Positions 33,413 through 45,505 of a stretch of 64,000 bases of DNA are shown here, piece by piece; position 1 is the first letter of the stretch, and the number at the start of each line of letters is the position of its first letter. Made by a program: the position numbers and the translations under genes. Source of the DNA: Hippasteria phrygiana (Eukaryota > Echinodermata > Asteroidea > Valvatida > Goniasteridae). The notes beneath the pieces were generated by a model. The model saw only the letters and a list, made by a program, of their open reading frames with translations. It was not told the origin of the DNA and did no database searches. Location: contig JAZGUH010000323.1 in assembly GCA_037893225.1 (NCBI GenBank), positions 2,666,001 to 2,730,000 of the forward strand. The letters are read 5' to 3'.

Positions 33413-33576
33413 ATGGCTTTATGTATAGCTCTGATTTTATATGTACCCAAGGAGTTCATGGTTCTCAATTGTTCAGGCAGATTATTCCATATACTGGCAC
33501 CACTCACAGCAAAACTTGTCGCGTAGCATTCTTTTTGGCGAAAGTAAAATTCAGTGCCGTTTGGGTCGATTGCCAT
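33413..33576 (-). pseudogene. Non-LTR retrotransposon (LINE) reverse-transcriptase tail fragment
   Basis: The minus-strand frame from 33576 reads about 55 residues including YATSFAVSGASIWNNLPEQL. This is the C-terminal 'R..SF.V.GA..WN.LP..LR' block found after RT in many LINE ORF2 proteins (CR1, Jockey and RTE-like). There is no RT catalytic core upstream; stops and frame changes surround it. A short dead fragment in iPGM intron 2. Confidence 0.6.
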
Positions 33577-33659
33577 GTTTCATGAATTGTTGTAAGTGGT
33601 GTGAGAAGATTTGTCATGTTGGAGTTGGCACCGGTGGAAGGGATCAAGACCCGATTCTC

Positions 33660-35908
33660 ACATCCTTGCTCTCCACCATGTGAGTAGCCCCTTTGAAAGT
33701 CTGTGGTGCATTGTCACCGGTCTGAAGGACAGTGCTGTCGCTGACTGCCCACGAAGGAGGTAGCGGCACGAAGGAGGTAGTGGGAGACCATGCTCACGGG
33801 GGCACGTGTGCAGGCCGCAGTTCCTCTGGGAATGCAATACTGCAGGCTCACCCCATAATTGGAAACCTTAACCTACATGCATGGCTCGGTGAATGTCACC
33901 TTCGAACCAGGTAAAATGCAGGGGTCGAAATTCCGTTAAAATCTACTACACAGCTGGGTTAGTAGCGCAAAATGTTACTCGATCAGAAAGTAAGTTTCAC
34001 AAGACCAATGGTAAAATGAAAGTACATGTACAGTGTTTTGAATGAGTGTGCTGTGTCCATTTTCTTTTTTTTTTGGGTGGCTTTTCCAGTTCACCAGATT
34101 TAGAAAAGAAATGGACTTCAGTGATAGCATTGCACTAGACCACTGACCAGACTTGTTCGGTCAAGAGTTAACTAGACCGACGCTAATCACTGGAATCGGT
34201 CCAGTGGATATTCCGATCCCTGTCGTGGGGGTGTAGGTACATTTTGTACCTGACCAGCTTTGATAAATGTATCTGCCCACATTTTCCTGATTGCTCGGTG
34301 ATAGTCGAAACCACCGACTTATTTATTTAATTATATATTTATTTATTTACCTCCCGTAAGCCTAATGCGGTGCCCCGGGTTCCAATACGCCTCATGTAGC
34401 GACTATCAGCCTCCCAGGAAAGGCTCGCCGGGGGGAAACTGCACGACAGGCGGGGATAGAGATCTTTTAGTGGTTGCAGGCGTTGTGTCCTCTGTATGGG
34501 GACAAGGCCTATTGGGGAAATGCCGTGGTTTCTAGTGGGATGCTGTGAGTGGGCCTACCCAAACGCCCTTGCGCGGCCTTTACTAGGTTTCAAAGGCAGC
34601 AACTTTTTTTAGTTTAAAAAAAATAATAATAAACAGAGTATGTTAACCATTCCTGTGAATGTGAAGGGAGTTCCCCCCCCCCCCGGAAGACAGGAGCGAA
34701 GACTAAGGACGCATCTGTCCCGGAGAGGATGGACGTTAATTTGATTTCTCCTTTGTGTTCAATATGCACCGTTGGCCCGACCTATCCATGGTAAAGGCAA
34801 GGATGGAGGTTGTGCTGCTTGGTGCCAGATGGTCAAGCAGGAGTTACGCTCTATGAATTCGCTTTTCACTATCATTGCCTTAGTTCCCGGCGTGACTGTG
34901 TACCCAATGGTTTGGATATGATATAGCGGACTCATGAAAGTTTTAAGTTGCTTCAATTCTTTGAAATATATTACAAAAAGAATTGAAACAAAATGAGGGT
35001 TTAGTAATCATGATAGGTTAACCCTATGCAAAGTTACGGATTTTGTTGATTTAGAGTTTTCGTTGTTTGGTGAACAATTTCAGTTACAAATTGTGACCAC
35101 ATTGCAATTTTGTTTTTTTTTATTAATTTTTTTATATTGAATTTGAGCCTCATTTATTTCTGATAATTTTAGGTATTAACGATTAACAAACACAGTTGTT
35201 TGCCAATAGATGAGCAAACATAAATGAAAACAAATCCTAAGCCCAGCAGCAGGACTCTTCCCCCCCCCCCCCCCCCACTCCTGATGAAAGTGGGATAATC
35301 CATCTACTCATGTTGGCCTTTATATGTTTCGGACTCCACCAATGTGATTACGAGATGGGTGTGCTTTGCGTAAAGCAACAAGCGAAGAATAAATCACCGG
35401 TTTATCCTGTATTAAAAGGTCGCAATGAATACCAAATTCCACCTGTGTGTGATGCCCAGAATCCTCAATCATATTGCCAATAGGGGCAGGTTTTTATCGT
35501 ATTTTAAATATGTATTTATTTATTTATATATTTGGTTACATTGATCTATAGTCTGGAGCCCAGGCCAAAATGGTCTGAGTATTTCTGATAATTAATAGGT
35601 CCAGAGTCGCCAATTTGTGCTTCAACAAATCATAAATATCACACAACTTTGCACCCAACATCATGTTAATACCTGCATTGGGATCACTTGTCCGGGAAAT
35701 TTCGGAATAGTGTACACGGGGTGACAATAAACTCACCAATAAACTCACCCAGAGTGGATTCTTCGTCCTCTAATTGGGCTACATGGTGGCCGATGTGTTT
35801 GTTATAAAGTTAAGTTGTTTTCCCCTTCGCGATGCCTAGCACCATAGTAAAGTTCAGGCGAAGTTCCCGGATGTCCGACCTCGCGAATGGGGGCATGGTA
35901 CATGTACT
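33660..35908. other. Intron 2, middle part without recognisable genes
   Basis: Contains a GC-richer patch (34,350-34,590), T-rich and C-rich homopolymers (C10 near 34,675, C15 near 35,262) and (TATT)n-like sequence near 34,320 and 35,510. Short minus-strand frames at 34,759-34,956 and 35,536-35,748 have no motif I recognise. Confidence 0.55.
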
Positions 35909-36110
35909 ATTACATTTGATTAGTTATTTCATGTTACATCAGTCTTTGGGTGGGAAATATTTTAGAAAGTTTTAAATCATGTAAATTATATTTTACCAAA
36001 ATTATGATAAAAAAATGTGTCAGTTTGACATAACCAGTTTGACGTAACAGGACACGTCCATATTTCCATTTGTGTGTTTTTCCAACACTTTAAATATAAA
36101 TGGGTCTTTC
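35909..36110 (+). repeat. Repeat family E, internal fragment
   Basis: Matches, in inverse orientation, 43,030-43,240 (TTACATCAGTCTTTGGGTGG and GGACACGTCCATATTTCCAT on this strand). A third, more diverged copy lies at 42,184-42,380. No terminal GGGTCATTCC motif is seen here, so the copy is partial. Confidence 0.75.
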
Positions 36111-38650
36111 TATGGTAATGGGTAATAGGAGTGTGACATTTACCTCAAAATTAAAATTGCTTGGAGAAGATTGAAAGACTAAACATCAATTGAGGGGTAC
36201 AATTACCTTTTCAGAAAAAGTAGTGAAAAGATACTTTCTCTTGAACAATAACAAAATAAAGGGTATTACCTACGTAATACGGGGACGGACATGTTGGTAG
36301 CCCCAGCGGTCACGCAAGGTATTTGAGAAATTTTGAAATGTGTGTTTGTAAAGTGCAAATGACTATTGCAAATAATATCACTGCAGGAGGTCTCCTACAA
36401 TTTCCCTTTTGGCACAAAAAATTAGTAATCCCTCCAGATCACTGTATTTTTCACATTGTCAATATATTTCATTTACCGTTTTATTGAAAGACAATGAATA
36501 AATGCAGAAAATCCGTCATGCCAGTAACTGAGTCTTTGGTGGTCCACTTCTTACTGCTTAATTTGTTATTTATAAGTCAAGTCCGTCTGTGTATTAAATA
36601 TCGCTCAAATTCAGAATAGGTGTTCCGCATTAGCATAGACTTACCCACGTAACATTGACGGACATTGAATTCCAAACGGTTACCAGGCTCTTTGCACTGT
36701 GACACATGAATGTGGGCAGGTTTTTTTTATTAACCTACATGTACATTCAGTCACTTTATGTATTTTAGTTCCCTAAAATTCCACGTGGAACATCATGAGG
36801 CCTAATTTTGTAGAAAGAATTTAGAAGGAAAAATATAGTGTAAAATGGTGACAACACCGGCTGAAGTCAACCTACATGTACTACATGTACTACATGTACT
36901 GTGGGCCTACTGCTAAAAAAAAGGAAGAAAATCACTACTTCAGACTACTTCCCACATTTTCTTACCATTAAACAAAACCTAGAGTTAATTTCAATATTTA
37001 ATTAAAGACTGCTTGGGTATTTAAAAGTCAGTTTTTCGATGGAAGAGTAAAAAAAAATAGATCAGGTGTCCTTAACTTTTACCGATTTGTGCCCAATTTC
37101 CGGACACCACGTTTTTTTTAGTTTCAGACTTTTTATGATACTAAAAAATATTTGACAGGCATTATTAGGATAAAAGTACTCTTCCAGTGTTTATTCTGAA
37201 TTAATATGAAACATTTCAACTCAGAGAACGGGCAACAATGCATGATGAAAGTCGAGGGAAACGTCAAGGTGCGCCATGCTGAGGGGACTCCATATTAATC
37301 CGCGACCTAACGTTGGGCTAACATTAACGTTACACAAAACAGCCGTGCAATTGACACACGCGTTTTTGGCACAATATTGTCTCGTGAACAAACATCTAAT
37401 AATTTTATCAAGAAACGAGTCATACAGAAAATAATAATTTATAACAAGCTTGCATTGGTCACTCCAATTCTTGGAACCAGAGAATCCTTGGCATCTTTCA
37501 CATCAGCCCCTGGACGGTCATACATCACCCCAATCTCTGCTTTAATGTCTGACTGATTGTCTTGATGAACAAGACTTGATGAACAAGACTTGATGTACCA
37601 ACCTTGACAGAAACAGCTGCTATTTTATTGGTCAAAGCTTTTGCCCTACAAATGGGGCCCTCTTTCATCATTTATTAGTCTTTTTTTTCTTAACAATTTT
37701 ATGATGTCTCTTTGTTTCTATATTTATGTTCAATCAACTCAAAGTCTGGAGGACGATTTCCGATGTCGTGGTGGTTTCTCAAGTTGGCTTTCAGCCTAAA
37801 ATAGGCCTATCCTGGGTCTGGTTAGCGTTACTTTCAAATTCATTACAGTCATCTTCATCAACATCACGGTGCACACGTAATAGATATAAAAGCCGCACAT
37901 CAATCAGTTATAGCTGCCTGTAGAACAACCGCCCAGGCGGCCAGCCGCCTACTCCATGGTACTGCAAAGTAGTTGTCATGTTGTCCAAGAAACAAAGATT
38001 ACCATCAAAGACATGGTGGCCTATGTGATTCACTGATCACCTTATCAAAATATCTTGTCAAACATTATTAAGCCAGCTCACAAGATGCGATATTTTGGGC
38101 AGTTTCTACAGTACTTGAAGTTGAACAAGACGAGAGCGTACAGACAGCTCTACTCACCGGCCATTATTCGATGTGATGTGTGCACAACTGCACGGTAACC
38201 CGCGGATTGATCGCACATACATACATGTAAGGCGTGCAAAAATGTAACCCTTTTGTAACGTGAAAACATACTCTCTCAAAACCCAGAAATTGGTCAAATC
38301 CAGACCAATATTTTGAAGCTTTTTTAGAGGACTGCCAAATTTACTTCCGAAATATACCAAGTATTCAAATGCTCTTAAGTTAAATCACTGTATTCATTGA
38401 TATAGGTATAATGAACAAAACAATGTGGTGTTTCTCTGCTTGAAATGCTAACCAGCGAGCCTGCCTACTTACTTCACTAACTGAGTAGATTTTGATTGGT
38501 TAAATCCATTGTTAGCTTATTTTTTTTCCCTAATTTGGCACATTTTAGATCCCCTTCATGACCAAACATTTGACACAAACAGACCAGAGAAAAGGTAACT
38601 GTTGTTCCCGTTAATTTTTTTGGGTAAACTGTTGCCCAAACTGACAAACA
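36111..38650. other. Intron 2, right part without recognisable genes
   Basis: AT-rich. TACATGTAC tandem units at 36,873-36,900. A short direct duplication (GAACAAGACTTGATGAACAA) near 37,565. No coding motif recognised. Confidence 0.55.
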
Positions 38651-38990
38651 AAAAATGACCAACTCAGTTGGGGTAAAACGTTGTAAAACATCTGGTCAAA
38701 TTTTACGTATTTCAACAATTTATAGCACCTGGTGTTGGGTAAAATCTTTGGAAAATTTACCAATATTTGTAACAAAAATGACCAACCTCTGGGTAAATCA
38801 TATTTGCCCAATTTGTCCTTGCCCAACGTTTTTACAGTGTGGAAACCTCAACATCCAAGAAAGAGATTTTGCTTGCCATCTCTATTTCCTGATCTGTGGT
38901 GAGCTGGATGCTGCTGTGAAGCCCATTGAGGTGTTTCAGAAATTAAGAGGCATAGTTGTTGTACAAGCTGTCTAAAATCAGGTCATGCAT

Positions 38991-39322
38991 GTGGGTCATT
39001 CCATAAATTTGGGGTCCCGTGTGACATTTTTGTTGTCCCTGTTACACAGTGGCATAAAGATTTTGCAATTGTCAATGATTGTGGACACATTCTTTAATGC
39101 CTTCTGTCTCCAAGAGTGATTGTGTAAAGCATGTAAAGCAAAGTACATGTACTAAATGTACATATGTACATGTACCTGTTAAACAAGTAAAAAATAGTGT
39201 GAAGTCAATTTCAATAGAAATTACAAAGAAATTATAATACTTGATACAAATACAAATAATACTTGATACAAATTACATAGAAATTATCACACTTTTGGAC
39301 CCCAAATATATGGAATGACCCA
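38991..39322. repeat. Repeat family E, 0.33 kb copy (GGGTCATTCCAT ends)
   Basis: The left end GGGTCATTCCATAAATTTGG and the inverse at the right (ending GGAATGACCC near 39,321) match over about 25 bp. The interior is AT-rich with no ORF. Larger relatives lie at 41,445-43,291 and 59,803-60,990. Confidence 0.8.
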
Positions 39323-39575
39323 AGTTACTTGAGATTGTAAAATTGTCACCAAGACTAATTTGTTGTTGTTTGTGCAGGATTACATGTTACATGTATGGTT
39401 CAATCACTCCATTTTCTGCAGGAATGATGTCATTTTTTCACCATTTGTTGCAAACAGTGTGCAACAAGGGTTGGTTTGTCTCCATCATGGCATTAAGTGC
39501 AAAATAATGGAGCAATATGGAACATATGGAGGTTAAAACCTATTATTGTTCCTTTAACACTTATTTTCCTTTTAA

Positions 39576-39760
39576 CCCTCCTACTATTTAAAAGGTCAAA
39601 ATCAGTCAAAATTTCCATCCACCTCCCCTGCTATACTTTTACACAGACATCAGATTACATGTGGTTTTGTACTATGGCAGGAGGGTCAAAAACAATCACC
39701 TTGACTGATTTTGACCCATATACAACAACATGGCTCAGAATGTATGTTTGCATAGGAGGG
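39576..39760 (+). repeat. MITE family B, copy 2
   Basis: Starts CCCTCCTACTATTTAAAAGG after TTAA (39572-39575) and ends CATAGGAGGG. The right TTAA has mutated to ATTTA. It ends about 90 bp before iPGM exon 3, close to the branch-site region of intron 2. Confidence 0.82.
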
Positions 39761-39852
39761 ATTTATTGAACATCTTACTAAAAAGACAAGGAACGTATGA
39801 AGTACATGTACATGTATTTATAATATTACATTTGTATTTCCTCTCAATGCAG

Positions 39853-39969
39853 AATATTGTGATGATTGACTTGGCAGTTCAAAACAAATCCATTTTCGAC
39901 AAGCCGGCTTTTGTGGAAGCCTACTCCAGGGCCAAAAATGGCAATGGCAGAATTCATCTTCTGGGTTTG
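39853..39969 (+). CDS. ipgm: iPGM exon 3
   Basis: The acceptor CAATGCAG and donor GTGAGT bound 117 nt (39 codons, phase 0 on both sides). The product contains NIVMIDLAVQNKSIF and ends KNGNGRIHLLGL. The latter is the start of the iPGM 'GNGRLHLLGLVSDGGVHS' region, so the next exon should open with Val and the DGGVHS metal and substrate motif. No such sequence was found in the remaining 24 kb, so intron 3 is at least that long. Confidence 0.95.
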
Positions 39970-41444
39970 GTGAGTGTCAAGTTTAAAAAGATTGCACTAT
40001 TGACTTTTCAATTTCCAAATTATGAAATGATTCTTATTAGGACATGATTATGAACATTATGGTCTGAAATTGTAAATGTTGTACTCAACATAACGGCTAA
40101 GGAAAAGGATTTAATAATATTCTACATGTGTACATTTATAGGTTTAGCACTTATCATTGACAGAAAGCTGGAAAATTGAAATGTGAGATTTCTGGGTAGT
40201 TTCTGGAGCATTGTTTTTGAAGATGTTGTTAACTCTTTCAGTGCCCACACATTTTAGCATTTTGACCCTAAAATGCCCAGCTTTTTGGGGGTTTTCAAAA
40301 TTCTGTTAAAAAATAAATAAAAAGTTTTACCCACCAAACAAGCTGTAACTTGCTCATTTCACAAACTTCTTCAAGAGTAAAACGTGCACGTTTACAGGGG
40401 GCCGCCATTGTTTCAATACGTCACCACAAGCAGACAACCGTAGCTAAATATAGAATACATCAAAACAGCTCAGAGACTGATGCGCCCTCTCGCAAGAACC
40501 CGAATAACTAAAAAATAAAATACCGTGCATGTACGAAATGGGTAGAATACGATAGAGCAATGGGCCCTCTTGCGATAATCTAAATAGTGTAGGTCGTACA
40601 TATACGATTGATGGCACTGAAAGAGTTAATAAAAGACACAAACTGTTTCATGTCTCCTCATAAAGCAACACAACCTTTAACTGGACGCATCAATGTTTTC
40701 CCTCTTTTTTCATTTCGGAAATTTTCAAAACATCTCAGTAAACGTTTGATTACTTATGTACACGTACATGTAAGAGAAGGTACACGTACCAAGATACATT
40801 TGTAGCTGTAGTATTCACTCATTGTTAATAATTGCTTCTGAATACCTGAACAATACAACCAAGTGAGAATTGTACACATTTTTGTGTATTGTGTTGATTA
40901 ATGTACATGTGTGTGGATAACTCTGAACGGCAAAGTAAAACAGCATTTGCAATGAGTAATTAAAACTTTTGAGTGGGAAGCAGAAATGTTGTTCACGTGT
41001 ACATTGTAACTTGGATGACAAATTTTGTGTCTTTTATGAACAGAAACAAATCATTCTGCACAAATTATTTTTAAAATGTCTGTTTTGTAATGACACAGTT
41101 TTAAAAAAAAATCCAACCTCAAGTACATGTAGAACAAGAAAGTGGCATATTTTTCACTTGACACAACTCCACATGTACATACATATGCCATTGTTCAAAA
41201 TGAAAAGAATGACTTGGGTCATTTAAAGCTAGCCTCTAACATAACACGTAAACTTTTCTTTCTTGCTTAATATTGTAATATACATGTATGGCAAAATCAT
41301 TTTCAAATGTTATTTTCTGGTTTAGAGCACACAAACAAATGCTACGACAGGGTGTCAGCGGGTCTTTAAACGTAGTGTACATGATTAGTCATTGTTGCAA
41401 TTTTCAGAAATGGGCGGATTTTGGGGTTAGTATTTTTAGGAAAT
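39970..41444. other. Start of iPGM intron 3
   Basis: Non-coding, AT-rich, with ACATGTAC clusters near 39,800 and 40,760. Nothing resembling iPGM exon 4 was found. Confidence 0.6.
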
Positions 41445-41478
41445 GGGTCATTCCACCAGGTTGGGACACAGTGTGTTA

Positions 41479-42162
41479 TTATACAAATAATGAATGTTTA
41501 TGAGTGCGATGGTAAGAATAATTTCATGAGGTGACAGATTGAATGTTCCATTCCACGAGGCGAAGCCGAGTGGAATGGGACATTCCATCTGTCACCGAAT
41601 GAAATTATTCTTACCATTGCACGAATGTGAAACATTCATTATTTGTTTTATACAATGCCTGAATAAATCCGACAGATTGCATGCATGGATTTCTTGGTGT
41701 AACGTTACAACGTGCCGTTTACCTTCTCAGTCCTGCATAAAACCGCGACACAAATTTTTCGAGGTCCGAATCAGTTAAAGCTTCAATTGTTGTTCCTGCT
41801 TGTCTTGCAAATTCATCTAATCGTTTTACTGCATATTTGATTTGTCTCTTTGTATTTGGAGCGTCAGCATCACCTACGAGTTCCAATTTTTCGTCGTCTG
41901 TTAGGAGAACAAACCGCGGCAGTTCGGGAAACTCGGCCGCCATGTTGTGTGAATGACGGCCCTGTTGTAGCGCCACCACAGTGACCGTGAAATTAGGGAA
42001 GTTCTTTTGGTTCTATCAATGCGCGCACACCGTTTGATAGAACCATGTGATAGAACGTTTTGGGCGGTGCGAGTTCGCGTCGTGTGATGGGTCGAATAAT
42101 TCAATGCATGTGATCGACGATCCACCAATCGGATAGCTGGGATTTATTCAGGTGTTGTATAA
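41479..42162 (-). mobile_element. Exon-bearing TIR element, copy 1
   Basis: Both ends carry TTATACAA / TTGTATAA. A second inverted pair, CCTGAATAAATCC / GGATTTATTCAGG, marks the borders of the exon-containing part. The left 150 bp is a hairpin (ATTCCACGAGGCGAAG; TGACAGAT...ATCTGTCA). On the minus strand it holds an upstream region, a coding exon (41,723-41,943) and a splice donor. Copy 2 is at 55,616-56,260 in the opposite orientation and has the same parts in the same order. Confidence 0.75.
41723..41943 (-). CDS. First coding exon of a Crypton/DUF3504-like N-terminal domain
   Basis: The start is ATGGCGGCCGAG at 41943. The exon encodes 73 codons plus 2 nt and ends at a good donor (GAAG|GTAAAC). 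The product begins MAAEFPELPRF, then TDDEKLELVGDADAPNTKRQ, a basic helix, and EALTDSDLEKFVSRFYAGLR. The 'NTK...W/Y..K...F' plus 'L....L..FL..FYA..R' layout resembles the N-terminal (SAM-like) half of DUF3504, QRICH1/ZMYM-type and Crypton tyrosine-recombinase-derived proteins. That link is from memory. The catalytic recombinase part is absent. The frame is intact here, unlike copy 2. It may be a captured host first exon or the 5' end of a Crypton-like gene. Confidence 0.5.
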
Positions 42163-43388
42163 ATGACCATATCATTAAAACCATCATTACATTTAATTCA
42201 GTTATTACATGTGACATCCGTCTTTGGGTGTGAGATTATTTGAGAAAGTTTCCATCATGTAAGTTATATTAAAAAAAAGACATGATAAAAAGTGTGGTTT
42301 ATTTTTATGTAAAATAGACGTAACATGGACACCGTGTCCAACATTTAAATTTTCGTGGTTTTTCAACACTTTAATAAATAAATATGGACAATTTATTACG
42401 TACAATAATTTAAAGACACACTATGCAAAAATGAAACACCTTTTTACAGCAGTCAGTGTCCAAATATAGCAGAAATAGCAAGAATTTGAAGAATCGGTTC
42501 AGACGTAACATGGACACCATGATAGACCATGACCAAACATATATCTCTGCTGTTGTGCTGCATTTAGATATTGAATATCATAACAAATGTTTTTTGTGTT
42601 GCAGTTTGTGTTTTTGTAATTAGTATACAGAGTGAGTTTGCATAATTATTTATATAAATGTTGAAAATGTTACAAAATGGAAATGTGCATTTTTATGTCA
42701 CACCATGTTAGTACTAAATGTTACGTCCAGACTGCCTTGATTTTTTGTAATTAAATAAATAATTATGCAACCTACTATATGTACTAACTAAAAGACACTC
42801 AATGCTACCAGAAAACACTTTTTGTTATGGTTGCCAGTGTCCAAATAGCTCAGAAACAGCAAGAACAAAAAAAACATGCATGTGTGGACGTAACAGTGGA
42901 CACAGTGTCCATGTTACGTCCACTCTCACGTCTGTTCTTGCTGTCTCTGCTATATTTGGACACTGACTACAAATGTGTTCTTGTGTTGCATAGTACATGT
43001 ATATCTTTTAATTAGTACACATGGTGAATTTCCCATATTTATATTTAAAGTGTTGAAAAACACACAAATGGAAATATGGACGTGTCCTGTTACTTTAAAC
43101 TGGTTAATGTCAAACTGACACATTTTTAAAATCATAATTTTGGTAAAAAATAATTTACATGATTTAAAACTTTCAAAAATATTTCCTACCCAAAGACTGA
43201 TGTTACATGAAATAACTGAATCAAATGTAATAGTACTTTTAAAGATATGGATAAATGTCACACACTGTGTCCCAACCTGGTCTAATGACCCAAATATCAT
43301 TCCACTGACCTGTTCAAAGTTTTGCGTTGTTGGATGGCGAAAAAACGAGAGAAAACGATGCTCGTTTTCAACCGTCAGGCGGATAATA

Positions 43389-43476
43389 GCCTTTAGTCAA
43401 GGCGTGCGTGGCTACCTGGATGTATGTCCGGGGCGCGCCACTCATCTGGGTAGCCACGCGCGCCTTGACTAAAGGC
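43389..43476. repeat. Hairpin with 31-bp arms
   Basis: GCCTTTAGTCAAGGCGTGCG ... CGCGCCTTGACTAAAGGC arms are nearly perfect around a GC-rich loop containing CGGGGCGCGCC. It lies just outside the family E element. Function unknown. Confidence 0.85.
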
Positions 43477-45296
43477 TGCAGGGCAGTTTTCCAAGGATTT
43501 CCAGCTGGAAATCGTTAAAAAACGATATAAATTTCAACTTTTCTTGACAACGACAGCACACCTGGTGCCATCATTTCACAGGATGATTGAGACTACTATT
43601 AACTTAGTCTAGTAAGGTATTTCGTAATAATTCAATAAAAAAAAAATTGGAGGATTACCAATCATGTACACTACTTTTAAAAAGTCTTAAATTGAATTAT
43701 CCAAATTTAAAGGTACATTGTACTGTAATTTTATTTGAATTATAATTAAGAAGAAAACTTCATGAAACAGTCAATGAAAACGGCACGTTTGAATCTCTTT
43801 CACGAGTTGTAAATGGAGTGTTTCTACGGTAGAAACACCGAGGTCTACACTGATCGGACCTTTTCCGGCTGGGTAAAAGGTTAAACATTGACCTGTGACA
43901 TGGACAAATTACTGCGTCAGTGTGTGGTGTGTGCATGCACAACTGGCACACTATGATATGCAACCGTACCACTGTACACTACCGCGTCGCCCGTTAGCAC
44001 ATGGCCGGCTATTCTTGGTTCCAAGACATCCTTATGTTCGCACGGTGCGAAGCATCGTGAACATATAGATGTACAGCGCCCTCTACACATGCACACCAAG
44101 GCTAGGCCACATCCCCAAGGACGTCTTGGCCCTTTCGTAGTTTCGCTCGCGAAATCGCGAGCAGAATTGTGTGTACATATAAATTTGCATGCGCGCGTGA
44201 CGTACAGTAGAGTGCATATAATGACGTGACCTGCATTGAATTGTATAATCGCTGACTCACTGGTCTACAATGTACATGTAGTTTCCCGCGCCATACAGCT
44301 TGAGGTACACATGTACGCATACGTTGTCGTGTACATTACCTGACTAGCCAGCTAATTACTAAAACATGATTTTCTCCAGTGCACAAGCGCCATTATTCTT
44401 TTGACCTGCCTGTTAAATTATGCATACACAGGTCACCACGGCCGTCCCACGGAGTAAATAAGAAAGTGCCGCTCATGTGTCACAATTATGCCAGTTAATT
44501 TCGCTCATTGGCTTTGTCATGTTTGTGGGCGTGGTTAAAAACTGGCAACGTTCATGGCATATTTGCAAAATATTTTGTCAGCCTCTATCTGTTCTGATTG
44601 GTTCAAATAAGACAACTGTTGAATTTATATGAGTTATAATGACGTTGAATACAAATTTATTCATCCTTGCAACAAGGTCAAATGTCAAATATTTTTTTTA
44701 AATTCAGCGCCCGATTGCTACAAGATTTGTGTGTACTCGACAACCAGTGCTCTATCGATGTCCTTTTAAATCACTATTTTCGTACAAAATATAAGTTTCT
44801 ACGCCGATATCCATAACTGTCTGGACACCGTGGTGCATCGACTGAACACTTGTGAGAAGGTGAGGGCAGCTAATTTTGTTTGTTTTAGGTTCAGTCGGAA
44901 AGACGAGAAATTTGAGTTTTTCGCATTCACGCTGGCTGCGCCCGTGTGTATGCATGTGGTGTATACGTTTACATGCACAATGTACTATGAGGATACGGGC
45001 ACACGATTTATGTGTATCGGCCTAGGCCTACGTACATGTTCATACACGATATGCATGACATGTGCGTATAATGTATCTACAGTTTCAAGGTACATGTACA
45101 TGTACCCTAGGCTAGCCTAACAAAAAGCCAGTGGGTATTTTTTTCTGAGTGTGCTTGGAACTTAGAAGATAAATTTGAAAATACTGCGCTCAGATTTTAA
45201 AACTTCCAGTGCAAAACAATGAAAAAACTTTGAATAATTTATTTAGAAGTTAAAAACTTATAGGCTACATGTACACGTTATAGCCTTATTACTATT

Positions 45297-45505
45297 ATAA
45301 CCTCCTAGTATAATTTACTACTACTAGGAACTATACAGTATCCTTGCAAATTCCAACACCATTCATATGGTACACACAAATTGTTGGACTCTGATTCTTG
45401 TGGGACCCCCAAACTCAGTTTAGGGGTCTAGTACCCATCATAACAGATTCCAACTAAACATGCTGTTTGGTTTTCATGGGTTGAGTACTGTTAGGGTTAA
45501 ACATG
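45297..45505 (+). repeat. Repeat family C, copy in left tandem unit
   Basis: Contains CCTTGCAAATTCCAACACCA, ACCCATCATAACAGATTCCA and GGGTTGAGTACTGTTAGGGT. Confidence 0.8.

Larger units (their letters stand above)
41445..43291. mobile_element. Repeat family E, 1.85 kb copy carrying a nested exon-bearing element
   Basis: The left end GGGTCATTCCACCAGGTTGG and the inverse at the right (CCAACCTGGTCTAATGACCC, ending 43,291) match over about 30 bp, including GACACAGTGTGT. Inner arms at 42,184-42,380 and 43,030-43,240 are also inverted copies. A 39-bp palindrome, GTGGACGTAACA...TGTTACGTCCAC, lies at 42,884-42,922. The element at 41,479-42,162 inserted near its left end. No transposase recognised. 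Confidence 0.75.

Noticed and set aside
34759..34956. 65-codon minus ORF containing YTVTPGTKAMIV
   Set aside because: A weak resemblance to channel or receptor fragments only; no splice sites or neighbouring exons support it.
38824..38975. Exon-like block after a TTTTTACAG acceptor (ends RGIVVVQAV)
   Set aside because: It reads like protein (ERDFACHLYFLICGELDAAV) but I cannot assign a family or a partner exon, and it does not fit iPGM between exons 2 and 3, which join directly in phase.
42884..42922. Possible operator or replication-origin palindrome
   Set aside because: It lies inside the family E transposon and repeats that family's own words, so it is better explained as part of the element.
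43389..43476. microRNA precursor
   Set aside because: The stem is long and the GC-rich loop is bordered by repeat DNA. Nothing in the sequence supports processing.
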